Positions 42,355 to 50,469 are shown, counted from the first letter of the stretch. The stretch: DNA of 64,000 nucleotides from Lacrimispora xylanisolvens (GCF_002934545.1 NZ_PTJA01000004.1:372001-436000), one strand, 5' to 3'. Notes: generated by a model not told the origin, from the sequence alone. A program made the numbers and translations.

Positions 42355-45300
42355 TTATTTACCACCCAATATACCTATTTTTTTTCTGCTGTAAACACAG
42401 TAATATGTATGACGTGCTAAAGTTCTCATCTTTTTTTCCAATTCCGTATTGGGACCAAACAATCGATTCATGTTCATATGCAGCAGACTATCCAGTATGC
42501 TTAATTTTACAGCTTTGTTGACCGGATAATATTCTTCAATTCTATTTAAATATTCTTTCATTGACTCAAATTTTACCGATAATATCTTTAAAATAAAATC
42601 GATATCTGGATTTAACGTTTCATCATATAAATACTTTATTACAAAATCAACATAGGTATCCTTATGTTCTCTAAATTCTTTTTGATAGCTCTTGGTAGGA
42701 TTTTCACAATTAAGAAATACAAACATATCCTCAAAACTCAAATTAAATGTCCGCATATGAAAGAAAATAATCACTGAAGCTAAAAGTTCGTCCGTCACTT
42801 TTATATTATGATTGTTTTTTTCATGGATTATGGTTTGAATTGCCATGCTGTCTTTATAAAACACCTCATGTGCATAGTTCATCAAATCATATCCGCCATA
42901 CCTCTCCAATTCAAGCTCATAACAATTAATACTATAGTTTGAGATAAGAGATTTTTTCATAAGCTGGCTTAATATATCTAACATTTTGGGGAGTACTGTC
43001 ATTAATTTAGTATTGTCAGCTTTTAATCTCAATCGCAGATGTAAATCTGGATCTTTATACTGAATGAAGAAATAGCTGTCGATTTCTTTATTTTCAAGTA
43101 ACTTCTGCAATGGAGCATACAAAGCTTCACCTAACAGATAATCTGCGTATTCCTCAATTCCGTATATTTTGAAATATAACCACTCATCCAAAGGCTCTTT
43201 ATATCTGAGATTACCATAATTCCTGGTAATGTCAGAATCATTGGCTTTATGGGGTTTGGCATCCGGATCTAAAATTAATGGAATTACCAATTCACAGCAA
43301 TAAGAACTATCATTCAGTTTTACTGGTTGTTCTGATTCTATATGATATCTTTCCACAACAGTTTCTGATTTTTCCAGTAATTTCTGCAACACAGATAAAC
43401 ATCTGTCCTCTTTCAGATTTAGCAGAAGCTTCTTGTCTGCATCAACGGCATCCACCCAAAGGGGTATATTTCTTGAATTTATGTATTCGATAAACTTATT
43501 TTTAAACTCAGCAAAATCATAATGTTTTGTTAAACCCAGATCGCCTATTTTAATAATCCATTTCTCCTGTTCCAATACGAAGTTTTTATATCGTATTGTT
43601 GGAAGATAGGCGAATTTCTCCAGCAGGTATTGCCAGGGTTTATTATAAAACCTGATTCCATCAGAAGATATTTCATCAATTAATCTTAATATTCTGGGTT
43701 TTAGCTGCGGATTAAACATATTGGTAGATGTTGGTATGATTCTTTTATTGTTAACCGCAGACTTTAAATATAATTTGTTATTTTTAAATTCTACTAAAAT
43801 TTCACTTAGCTTAAGTTTAAATGCCTGATCTTTGGAATTTGTAGTCCCAAAACTTGTTTCATAAGTGGAACCATGCATATTTCGGATCACATTTGCGGAA
43901 TATAAGCTGTCAGGTAAGTAGGTAAATTCACACACCTGACACTCTTCACCATAATTTTTATTTATTTCTTCAAAGAATTGTTCTGGATTATTCATTAAAT
44001 GAGAAAATCTTCCAAATGACTTTCCTGCATAAGTTGACCCAAAAATATTACTTAAATAGTAGACATCTCTTCCATTGTCTTTTACATAATTAAAGTAGAT
44101 TTCCATGGATTGGGGTAACTGATCCAGATCAATATCTTCTGTTAAAAGCATTCCCATATCTGTATCAGTGATCTCAATTTCCTTGCCAAGTCTTACGGAA
44201 TCAACATATTTTCTTTCAAAAAATCGTATCCAGGGATTGATATATTCTCCAAAATTACTCATGCCGTTTTTTCCATCGTAATGGGCTGGAAAACCGATTC
44301 CTATATCAGGATCAATGAGTTCAGTTAAAGGAACACACCTGGAAAGGCCATATTTTTCTAAAAATTTGTTTTTGTAATCATTTAAACTATTGAAAGGCTC
44401 TTTGATATTAAATTGTATAAATAAATTAAGGAGCTTATTTATTTTTTTTATCTCATTTTGATTCAAATTGCACTGGCTGTAGGAAATGGAAGAATCTATG
44501 GTCAGGTAGTTTTTGGAGTTGTAGATTCTCTTCATATTTTTGAAAATCTGTGTCAGGCTTTCGATGGTATTATTTTTATGACCAATGGAATATTCCTGAA
44601 TTTGATTTTGTATGTCAACTAAAGATTTTGTATTTATATCGTATTCCTGTAGTTTGCAGATAAAGTATTGAAATTGATCAACGATTGTTAATGGTGGACG
44701 AAGATCGGATATTAAATAACCTTCCTTTATGAGTGATTGGATATATATATGGAATGTGTTTTCTTCCACATTCGGATATTCTATTTTAAGGTTTTCTATA
44801 ATATCAGAATAACTTACATAATCTCCTGATATTCTTAAAACTATTTCAAATGCATTGGAGTACTTTACTGATTTTTTATTTACTTTTCCCCCATCGCTGT
44901 CTTTTGTGCAGTTAAACAAAATTGCTTTGTTTCTTTGAATCGCAACACTTTCATTAATTGTGTATCGCAGAGATTTTAGGTACTTGGTTTCGTACAGAAA
45001 GACCACTTGGTATAACCATTCTGAATCAATCAGGGGATTTCTTTTTAATTCTGCACTGCTTAATTCGAATGATGTTCTGTCAGATGTAATATTGCCAAAT
45101 GCAACCGTGGAGAATAATCCAAATGGAGTACACCTGGAACAGCTTCTGCTAAAATATTTATAAATTGAATTCAACAAATAATTCGTATCCCTTGCTGTGC
45201 CATCCTCTATATAGTGCTGCATGGATTCATACAAATCTTGGCTGGCCACAAATATAGCTTCATTAAACTGATCTTTGTATTGAGGACAATCAAATAAAAA

Positions 45301-45411
45301 CATAGTATGATCTATGTTCGTTGCATTTTCTATATTATCTGTCAATAAATTGATTGGCAGACCCGGTGTTCTTATCATAAAGGAACCTATATCTTTGTAT
45401 AAATCTTTCAT
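42355..45411 (-). CDS. lanB: Class I lantibiotic dehydratase LanB
   Basis: A 1018-residue full-length LanB that dehydrates Ser and Thr of the precursor using glutamyl-tRNA. The large N-terminal glutamylation domain is followed by the C-terminal SpaB_C elimination domain (EWLYFKIYGIEEYADYLLGEALYAPLQKLLENKEIDSYFFIQY, then DPDLHLRLRLK), as in NisB (993 residues), not split as in thiopeptide loci. The ribosome site GAGGGGGA is a little far (about 12 bases) from the ATG; a second Met at residue 12 is a possible alternative start. The coding region is very AT-rich (9 G+C in the 60 bases 44401-44460). Confidence 0.95.
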   Translation of the reverse strand: MKDLYKDIGSFMIRTPGLPINLLTDNIENATNIDHTMFLFDCPQYKDQFNEAIFVASQDLYESMQHYIEDGTARDTNYLLNSIYKYFSRSCSRCTPFGLFSTVAFGNITSDRTSFELSSAELKRNPLIDSEWLYQVVFLYETKYLKSLRYTINESVAIQRNKAILFNCTKDSDGGKVNKKSVKYSNAFEIVLRISGDYVSYSDIIENLKIEYPNVEENTFHIYIQSLIKEGYLISDLRPPLTIVDQFQYFICKLQEYDINTKSLVDIQNQIQEYSIGHKNNTIESLTQIFKNMKRIYNSKNYLTIDSSISYSQCNLNQNEIKKINKLLNLFIQFNIKEPFNSLNDYKNKFLEKYGLSRCVPLTELIDPDIGIGFPAHYDGKNGMSNFGEYINPWIRFFERKYVDSVRLGKEIEITDTDMGMLLTEDIDLDQLPQSMEIYFNYVKDNGRDVYYLSNIFGSTYAGKSFGRFSHLMNNPEQFFEEINKNYGEECQVCEFTYLPDSLYSANVIRNMHGSTYETSFGTTNSKDQAFKLKLSEILVEFKNNKLYLKSAVNNKRIIPTSTNMFNPQLKPRILRLIDEISSDGIRFYNKPWQYLLEKFAYLPTIRYKNFVLEQEKWIIKIGDLGLTKHYDFAEFKNKFIEYINSRNIPLWVDAVDADKKLLLNLKEDRCLSVLQKLLEKSETVVERYHIESEQPVKLNDSSYCCELVIPLILDPDAKPHKANDSDITRNYGNLRYKEPLDEWLYFKIYGIEEYADYLLGEALYAPLQKLLENKEIDSYFFIQYKDPDLHLRLRLKADNTKLMTVLPKMLDILSQLMKKSLISNYSINCYELELERYGGYDLMNYAHEVFYKDSMAIQTIIHEKNNHNIKVTDELLASVIIFFHMRTFNLSFEDMFVFLNCENPTKSYQKEFREHKDTYVDFVIKYLYDETLNPDIDFILKILSVKFESMKEYLNRIEEYYPVNKAVKLSILDSLLHMNMNRLFGPNTELEKKMRTLARHTYYCVYSRKKIGILGGK

Positions 45412-45496
45412 ATTTTAACCGTATCCCCCTCGCTTAACTCTTGTATGCCTAACCAAATTAGAAACTTTATATGCACCAGTAAATTACTTCCACAAA

Positions 45497-45548
45497 ATGT
45501 AAACGTACATGCATTTTGTGAATCTTCTAAATGCATGTACGTTTGCAT
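45497..45548 (-). promoter_or_regulatory. Long perfect hairpin between lanA and lanB
   Basis: AAACGTACATGCATTT (45501-45516) and AAATGCATGTACGTTT (45529-45544) are a perfect 16-base inverted repeat with a 12-base loop; four more base pairs (one G-T) extend it to 45497 and 45548. No U-run follows on the minus strand. It lies after the lanA stop and before lanB, where nisin-type operons have an attenuator or processing hairpin that keeps lanA message in excess. Confidence 0.75.
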
Positions 45549-45570
45549 CGGGTTTAGGTTTGCATGGAAA

Positions 45571-45744
45571 TTAGTAGCATAACCATGTGTTTGTGCAGTT
45601 TCTTGTCAATCCACATTCACTTGTTCCACAGGTAGATCCTGTTAAACAACCGGGTGTGCAATAAGCAACACTGGCAATTTTTGATTCTCCTACATCTACT
45701 GAACCCTTGTCCATTTTAAGATCTAAATCAAAATCTTTATTCAT
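45571..45744 (-). CDS. lanA: Nisin-family lantibiotic precursor peptide LanA
   Basis: A 57-codon gene, ATG at 45744, stop TAA at 45571-45573, just upstream of lanB. The leader (about residues 1-22) begins MNKDFDLDL, the FNLD-type box recognised by LanB and LanC (nisin has KDFNLDL), and ends VGESK. The core (about residues 23-57) starts IASVAYCTPGC: Ser25-Cys29 and Thr30-Cys33 would form rings A and B exactly as in nisin and gallidermin (the lipid II pyrophosphate cage). The rest has Cys39, Cys44, Cys50 and Cys56, many Ser/Thr (ten in the core), and ends TNTWLCY, which I do not recognise from known lantibiotics. No leader peptidase gene (lanP) is in the window; a trypsin-like cut after Lys22 is inferred. 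Six Cys allow up to six rings. Confidence 0.93.
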   Translation of the reverse strand: MNKDFDLDLKMDKGSVDVGESKIASVAYCTPGCLTGSTCGTSECGLTRNCTNTWLCY

Positions 45745-45770
45745 GTCCTCGTCCCCCTTTCTATGTAGTT

Positions 45771-45793
45771 ATATAATCTGAATCTGATTATAT
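45771..45793. repeat. Inverted repeat in the lanA leader
   Basis: ATATAATC (45771-45778) and GATTATAT (45786-45793) flank a seven-base spacer TGAATCT. It lies between the presumed lanA transcription start and the ribosome site, so it could be an RNA hairpin or a second binding site. Symmetry is seen; role is unknown. Confidence 0.4.
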
Positions 45794-45839
45794 ATAGTAA
45801 ACGTGAAATGAATCACATTACTACCAAGTTCATGTCTGT

Positions 45840-45903
45840 ATTATATCAAGAAATATACTCTATTTTGACTGCATGTAATTTTTACGACTTTACATGTAAT
45901 TTT
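45840..45903 (-). promoter_or_regulatory. lanA promoter with 21-base-period direct repeats
   Basis: On the minus strand TATAAT (45845-45840) lies 17 bases after a poor -35 (TCAAAA). Immediately upstream, the plus-strand sequence CATGTAATTTT occurs at 45872-45882 and again at 45893-45903, exactly 21 bases (two helical turns) apart. A weak -35 with same-face repeats beside it is the form of an activator-dependent promoter. LanR is the first candidate; AgrA is the second. Confidence 0.65.
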
Positions 45904-45970
45904 CAATGAGGGTGTTTATGAAATCGGGTCAATAGCGATTTATAATGCGGTTTATAATGCAAATGCAGGC

Positions 45971-46011
45971 AAAAAAAAACTGCGCACAGCTGATTAAAAA
46001 GCTGTGCGCAG
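45971..46011 (-). terminator. Strong intrinsic terminator upstream of the lanA promoter
   Basis: CTGCGCACAGCT (45980-45991) and AGCTGTGCGCAG (46000-46011) form a perfect 12-base stem with an eight-base loop; nine T follow on the minus strand. It ends transcription of the 46117-47419 genes and insulates lanA from it. Confidence 0.92.
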
Positions 46012-46116
46012 AATATTATTGAACGATACTTTGTGTTGTTTAAAAATGTGATAAGAGAATTGTTGTGTGCGAGTAAAAGAAAGTATCCTGGTTATATATA
46101 ATTACCCAGATCTTTT

Positions 46117-46587
46117 TCAGTCTATTTTTATAATATCAAAAATAAAGGGAAACTTTTCTGCAGTTTTATTTTCGAAATTGACTTTATATCCAGTACCATC
46201 TTTGTAAAATAAACCCTGTTTTAAATCAACTCTGATGTAACACATATTTTCATCATTTTCATTGTTATGGGCAAAATACCATGGCTCAAATACCTTAATC
46301 AGCCTTTCTCTGATTTTGAGATTTTTCTTTAATAATGGGTGTCCAATGTTTCGGGCAATTCCAGTAAAACGATACAGATCTTTACTTAATGAGACTACCG
46401 GATTATGTTCAATCTCTTTTACTTTATCAGACTTTCCGTGAGTTACAATGTAAAATGCTCTATTATTATAAAAGGTATCAATAAACCTTACGGCCGGAAT
46501 GTTATCGTTTGATGTGGCCAGCGCAAATTGATAGTCTTTTGCAAATAATGTTTCTAAAACTACAAGTCCTTCTTCATACACATCCAT
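46117..46587 (-). CDS. Pyridoxamine 5'-phosphate oxidase-family flavoprotein
   Basis: A 156-residue split-barrel protein. Seen: YQFALATSNDNIPAVRFIDTFYNNRAFYIVTHGKSDKVKEIEHNPVVSLS, the usual start of the PNPOx-like flavin-binding barrel, followed by a short C-terminal part FEPWYFAHNNENDENMCYIRVDLKQGLFYKDGTGYKVNF. Members bind FMN, F420 or heme; real substrate is unknown. It follows the DUF2200 gene by 12 bases and ends before the strong terminator at 45971-46011. Confidence 0.82.
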   Translation of the reverse strand: MDVYEEGLVVLETLFAKDYQFALATSNDNIPAVRFIDTFYNNRAFYIVTHGKSDKVKEIEHNPVVSLSKDLYRFTGIARNIGHPLLKKNLKIRERLIKVFEPWYFAHNNENDENMCYIRVDLKQGLFYKDGTGYKVNFENKTAEKFPFIFDIIKID

Positions 46588-46599
46588 TTCTCTTTTCCC

Positions 46600-46950
46600 C
46601 TATTTTCTTAGTATTTTTTCCATTGCCCTGCCTTTGGCAAGCTCATCTATTAATTTGTCCAGATAACGGATCTGCCTCATCAACTCATCTTCAATCTCTT
46701 CCACACGGTATCCGCAGATCACTCCTTTGATCAGTGACGCATTGGGATTCATCTGAGGGGCTTGGCGAAAAAAGACTTCTACACTTACTTCCTTTTCTAT
46801 TTGCTGTTGTAATGAATTTGTGTCATAGCCTGTGAGCCAGAATATAATTTCATCTACCTCTTTTCTGGTTCTTCCTTTTTTCTCTGCTTTTTTTATATAA
46901 AGCGGATAAATGCTTGAAAAAGGCATGTGAAAGATTCGTGGTGTCTCCAT
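46600..46950 (-). CDS. DUF2200 family protein
   Basis: A 116-residue cytoplasmic protein, recognised by the start [38 protein letters not shown], the hallmark of DUF2200. The second half includes [45 protein letters not shown] and a basic C-terminus. The function of the family is not known. It is between two PNPOx-like genes on the same strand. Confidence 0.85.
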   Translation of the reverse strand: METPRIFHMPFSSIYPLYIKKAEKKGRTRKEVDEIIFWLTGYDTNSLQQQIEKEVSVEVFFRQAPQMNPNASLIKGVICGYRVEEIEDELMRQIRYLDKLIDELAKGRAMEKILRK

Positions 46951-46993
46951 CAGATGATCTCCTTTGACTGAAAGAATAATTGTTTTATCTGTT

Positions 46994-47419
46994 TTATATG
47001 AACCCTTTGGCTTCTTTCCAATCTATGAGAAGATTGTAACGGCTTGTGGTGAAACGCAAAACGCAGTAATTGGGATCTTCCCAACTGCTGAAATGATTTT
47101 CCAGTCCGCGGTACCACATCTCTTTTTTTATTTCAGGGTCTGTTATTACTTCTATTGTACCCACTAATGTGATATTATGATCAATTGAATTAAAACAAAC
47201 ACTGGCTTTGCTGCACCGATTGATTCGTTTGGTTCTGTCACTTCCAAATCCGGTACAAAATGTGAGCCAGTTGATACCGTCAGCTTTTGATACGGATATG
47301 GTTGAAGTTGTTGGAAAGTCATCCGTGTCCATTAGTGTTAGGGCGCAGTATCCTTTGTCTTCACCTGCGGTGTTGGTGGCAATGATCTCTCCTGCTCTTG
47401 CAATGATTTCTTCGTTCAT
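46994..47419 (-). CDS. Second pyridoxamine 5'-phosphate oxidase-family flavoprotein
   Basis: A 141-residue split-barrel protein. I start at 47419 ([13 protein letters not shown]), where AGGAGG lies nine bases upstream; the frame is open 18 codons further. Seen: [54 protein letters not shown], typical of general-stress-protein-26-like PNPOx members. Substrate is not known. A 43-base gap separates it from the DUF2200 gene. Confidence 0.82.
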   Translation of the reverse strand: MNEEIIARAGEIIATNTAGEDKGYCALTLMDTDDFPTTSTISVSKADGINWLTFCTGFGSDRTKRINRCSKASVCFNSIDHNITLVGTIEVITDPEIKKEMWYRGLENHFSSWEDPNYCVLRFTTSRYNLLIDWKEAKGFI

Positions 47420-47510
47420 TTGATTTTCCTCCTGATTGGTTATGGATATAGTATATAATAATAGATAGGACAACTGGGTGTCATGTTCAAAACGGGGGGT
47501 ATAAAAAATT

Positions 47511-47580
47511 GGGTCCGTAACTCCGTCGCGCTAACCTCGATTCCGCTTACGCTCCATCTCGGTCACGGGCTTCGCCCTAT
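47511..47580. repeat. GC-rich intergenic element with a GGGCTTCGCCC hairpin
   Basis: A GC-rich stretch unlike the AT-rich surroundings, in the 252-base gap between the PNPOx-like and ppdK genes. It includes GGGCTTCGCCC (a stem with UUCG loop). It has no tRNA fold that I can make and no reading frame of note. It may be a dispersed repeat of this genome; nothing else in the window repeats it. Confidence 0.35.
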
Positions 47581-47585
47581 AAAAA

Positions 47586-47640
47586 CAAGTGCCATAAAGT
47601 CCGGTTGAGAGCAAGCTCTCCCCCGGACTTTTTGACACTT
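47586..47640. terminator. Terminator of ppdK, probably bidirectional
   Basis: AAGTCCGG (47597-47604) pairs with CCGGACTT (47623-47630), with an inner GAGAGC/GCTCTC stem and an outer AAGTG/CACTT. T-rich sequence follows on the plus strand and TTTATGG on the minus strand. It lies 30-40 bases beyond the ppdK stop. Confidence 0.7.
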
Positions 47641-47671
47641 ATTTTTGCACGACTCATTGCTATCGTGTACT

Positions 47672-50299
47672 CTATTTATTATTCAACGCCGCCTGTGCTG
47701 CTGCCAGTCTTGCGATCGGCACACGGAATGGAGAGCAGGATACATAGTCAAGACCAATCTTATGGCAGAATTCTACGGAAGAAGGATCTCCGCCGTGCTC
47801 GCCGCAAATACCAACGTGCATGTCAGGACGAACTCCCTTGCCTAACTTGATAGCAGTCTCCATTAACTTGCCTACACCAGTCTGATCCAGTTTTGCAAAT
47901 GGATCATTTTCAAAGATCTTGGTATCGTAGTAGGAATTTAAGAACTTTCCTGCATCATCACGGGAGAAGCCATAGGTCATCTGAGTTAAGTCGTTGGTAC
48001 CAAAACAGAAGAATTCTGCGTCTTTTGCGATATCATCGGCTGTCAGTGCTGCTCTCGGAATCTCAATCATGGTTCCTACCTGATAGGTTAAGCTGCTGCC
48101 TGCTGCTGCAATCTCTGCATCTGCAGTCTCAACAACAATCTTCTTCACAAATCTTAATTCCTTCTCATCACAGATCAGAGGAATCATGATTTCAGGACAT
48201 ACGTTCCAGTCTGCATGTGCTTTCTGTACGTTAATAGCAGCACGGATCACTGCTTTTGTCTGCATTCTTGCGATCTCCGGATAGGTAACGGCAAGACGGC
48301 AGCCTCTGTGTCCCATCATTGGGTTGAACTCGTGAAGAGAATCAATAATTGTCTTGATCTGCTCCACTGTCTTGCCCTGTGTATCAGCCAGCTTCTTAAT
48401 ATCCTCTTCCTCTGTTGGAACAAACTCATGAAGAGGCGGATCTAAGAAACGAATGGTAACTGGATTTCCTTCCAGAGCCTCATAAAGAGCTTCGAAATCC
48501 CCCTGCTGTACCGGAAGAATCTTCTCCAGAGCTGCTTCTCTCTCCTCAACAGTATCAGAACAGATCATCTCACGGAATGCATCAATTCTATCACCTTCAA
48601 AGAACATATGCTCGGTACGGCAAAGACCGATTCCCTCTGCACCAAGTTCTCTTGCTTTTCTGGCATCAGCAGGTGTATCTGCATTGGTTCTGACTTTCAG
48701 TCTTCTATACTTATCAGCCCATGCCATAATTCTTCCAAACTCACCGGCAACGGTTGCATCAACAGTGGGAATGATTCCGTCATAAATTTTACCGGTAGAT
48801 CCATCAAGAGAGATCCAGTCTCCTTCATGGTATTCCTTACCTGCAAGAACAAACTTCTTTGCTGCTTCATTCATGGCAATTTCAGAACAGCCGGATACAC
48901 AGCAGGTTCCCATTCCTCTTGCTACTACGGCTGCATGAGAAGTCATTCCTCCTCTTACAGTCAGAATACCCTGAGCTGCCTTCATTCCTTCAATATCTTC
49001 AGGAGAGGTTTCAAGACGGACTAAAACCACCTTTTCTCCTCTTTCTTTCCATGTCTTTGCATCATCAGCGGTGAAAACGATCTTACCGCAGGCAGCTCCG
49101 GGAGAAGCAGCAAGTGCCTTTCCAACCGGTTCTGTCTTCTTTAATACTTCTGCATCAAACTGAGGATGAAGCAGAGTATCTAAGTTTCTCGGATCAATCA
49201 TCTTAACTGCTTTTTCTTCTGTAATCATAAACTCGTCTACTAAATCACAGGCAATTTTTAAAGCAGCTTTTGCTGTTCTCTTACCGTTACGGGTCTGAAG
49301 CATGTAAAGCTTCTTGTCCTCAATGGTAAACTCCATATCCTGCATATCTTTGTAGTGATCTTCCAGGATACTGCAGATTCCCACAAATTTATGATAAACT
49401 TCAGGCATAACCTCTTTCAGCTGTTCGATCTTCTGGGGAGTACGAACGCCGGCAACTACGTCTTCACCCTGGGCATTCATTAAGAATTCACCCATTAAAT
49501 GCTTTTCACCAGTTGCAGGATCACGGGTAAAGGCAACGCCTGTACCGGAAGTCTCACCCATATTACCAAATGCCATCATCTGAACGTTAACAGCGGTTCC
49601 CCATGAATACGGAATATCGTTGTCACGGCGGTAAACATTGGCTCTTGGATTGTCCCAGGAACGGAATACGGCTTTGATTGCCCCCATTAACTGCTCCTTG
49701 GGATCAGTTGGGAATTCGGAACCAATCTTTTCCTTATATTCTGCTTTGAACTGTCTTGCAAGCTCTTTTAAATCATCGGCATTCAGATCCACATCCTCTG
49801 TAACACCCTTTTTTTCTTTCATTTCATCAATCAGTTCTTCGAAGTATTTTTTGCCTACTTCCATAACTACATCGGAGTACATCTGAATGAATCGTCTGTA
49901 GCAGTCATATGCCCAGCGTGGATTACCTGATTTCTCAGCAAGTACTTCCACTACGTTCTCATTCAGTCCGAGATTTAAAATCGTATCCATCATACCAGGC
50001 ATGGAAGCTCTGGCTCCGGAACGAACGGAGACAAGAAGAGGATTTTCGTTATCACCGAATTTCTTGCCGGTGATTTTTTCCATCTTTTCGATATGATCCA
50101 TGATCTGCCCCATGATCTCGTCATTAATCGTTTCCCCATCTTCATAATACTGAGTACATGCCTCAGTTGTAATTGTAAATCCCTGAGGAACCGGCAGACC
50201 TAAATTGGTCATCTCTGCCAGATTCGCCCCTTTACCACCTAACAGGTTTTTCATATCTGCACTACCCTCAGTGAACAAATAAACCCATTTTCTTGCCAT
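47672..50299 (-). CDS. ppdK: Pyruvate, phosphate dikinase
   Basis: An 875-residue enzyme that converts pyruvate, ATP and phosphate to phosphoenolpyruvate, AMP and diphosphate, and runs in reverse in clostridial glycolysis. I start at 50299 (MARKWVYLFTEGSAD), with AGGAGG nine bases upstream. Seen: the ATP-grasp region GGKGANLAEMTNLGLPVPQGFTIT, the phosphohistidine motif GGMTSHAAVVARGMGTCCVSG and the PEP/pyruvate domain (GIGLCRTEHMFF, GHRGCRLAVTYPEI, C-terminal GICGEHGGDPSSVEF with the catalytic Cys). It stands alone with its own terminator. Confidence 0.97.
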   Translation of the reverse strand: MARKWVYLFTEGSADMKNLLGGKGANLAEMTNLGLPVPQGFTITTEACTQYYEDGETINDEIMGQIMDHIEKMEKITGKKFGDNENPLLVSVRSGARASMPGMMDTILNLGLNENVVEVLAEKSGNPRWAYDCYRRFIQMYSDVVMEVGKKYFEELIDEMKEKKGVTEDVDLNADDLKELARQFKAEYKEKIGSEFPTDPKEQLMGAIKAVFRSWDNPRANVYRRDNDIPYSWGTAVNVQMMAFGNMGETSGTGVAFTRDPATGEKHLMGEFLMNAQGEDVVAGVRTPQKIEQLKEVMPEVYHKFVGICSILEDHYKDMQDMEFTIEDKKLYMLQTRNGKRTAKAALKIACDLVDEFMITEEKAVKMIDPRNLDTLLHPQFDAEVLKKTEPVGKALAASPGAACGKIVFTADDAKTWKERGEKVVLVRLETSPEDIEGMKAAQGILTVRGGMTSHAAVVARGMGTCCVSGCSEIAMNEAAKKFVLAGKEYHEGDWISLDGSTGKIYDGIIPTVDATVAGEFGRIMAWADKYRRLKVRTNADTPADARKARELGAEGIGLCRTEHMFFEGDRIDAFREMICSDTVEEREAALEKILPVQQGDFEALYEALEGNPVTIRFLDPPLHEFVPTEEEDIKKLADTQGKTVEQIKTIIDSLHEFNPMMGHRGCRLAVTYPEIARMQTKAVIRAAINVQKAHADWNVCPEIMIPLICDEKELRFVKKIVVETADAEIAAAGSSLTYQVGTMIEIPRAALTADDIAKDAEFFCFGTNDLTQMTYGFSRDDAGKFLNSYYDTKIFENDPFAKLDQTGVGKLMETAIKLGKGVRPDMHVGICGEHGGDPSSVEFCHKIGLDYVSCSPFRVPIARLAAAQAALNNK

Positions 50300-50453
50300 A
50301 AGTAAAATCCTCCTCAATTGTGTAAATTATGCTGCTCCCCCGCGCTTTCCATTGCGGAAAAGCCCTGAAAGTATTATAGCACAATTAAAGGGGTAGTAAA
50401 GAGGTTTTCATAGATTATTTAAAGTAATTATCTCTTTTTTAAGTACAATTGCA

Positions 50454-50469
50454 TTGAAAGCACTTACAA
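50454..50469. promoter_or_regulatory. cre-like site upstream of ppdK
   Basis: TTGAAAGCACTTACAA matches the CcpA consensus WTGNAARCGNWWWCAW except for A in place of the central G. It lies about 155 bases upstream of the ppdK start. CcpA binding is inferred from the match only. Confidence 0.35.

Larger units (their letters stand above)
45745..46116. other. 372-base gene-free stretch between lanA and the PNPOx-like gene
   Basis: It contains, from left to right, the lanA ribosome site and leader with an inverted repeat (45771-45793), the lanA -10 (45840-45845), the 21-base-period direct repeats (45872-45903), AT-rich sequence with no frame of note, the strong terminator (45971-46011) and the tail of the PNPOx-like unit. 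I see no further small precursor gene in it on either strand. Confidence 0.6.

Noticed and set aside
47511-47580. A tRNA or attachment site in the GC-rich gap
   Set aside because: No cloverleaf can be folded, no TTCGANTC-type T-loop occurs in the right frame, and no integrase gene is nearby.
49638-49886. Plus-strand reading frame opposite ppdK, and similar antisense frames elsewhere
   Set aside because: They lie within strong conserved genes, have no ribosome sites, and are low-complexity (Ser/Phe-rich) reverse complements.
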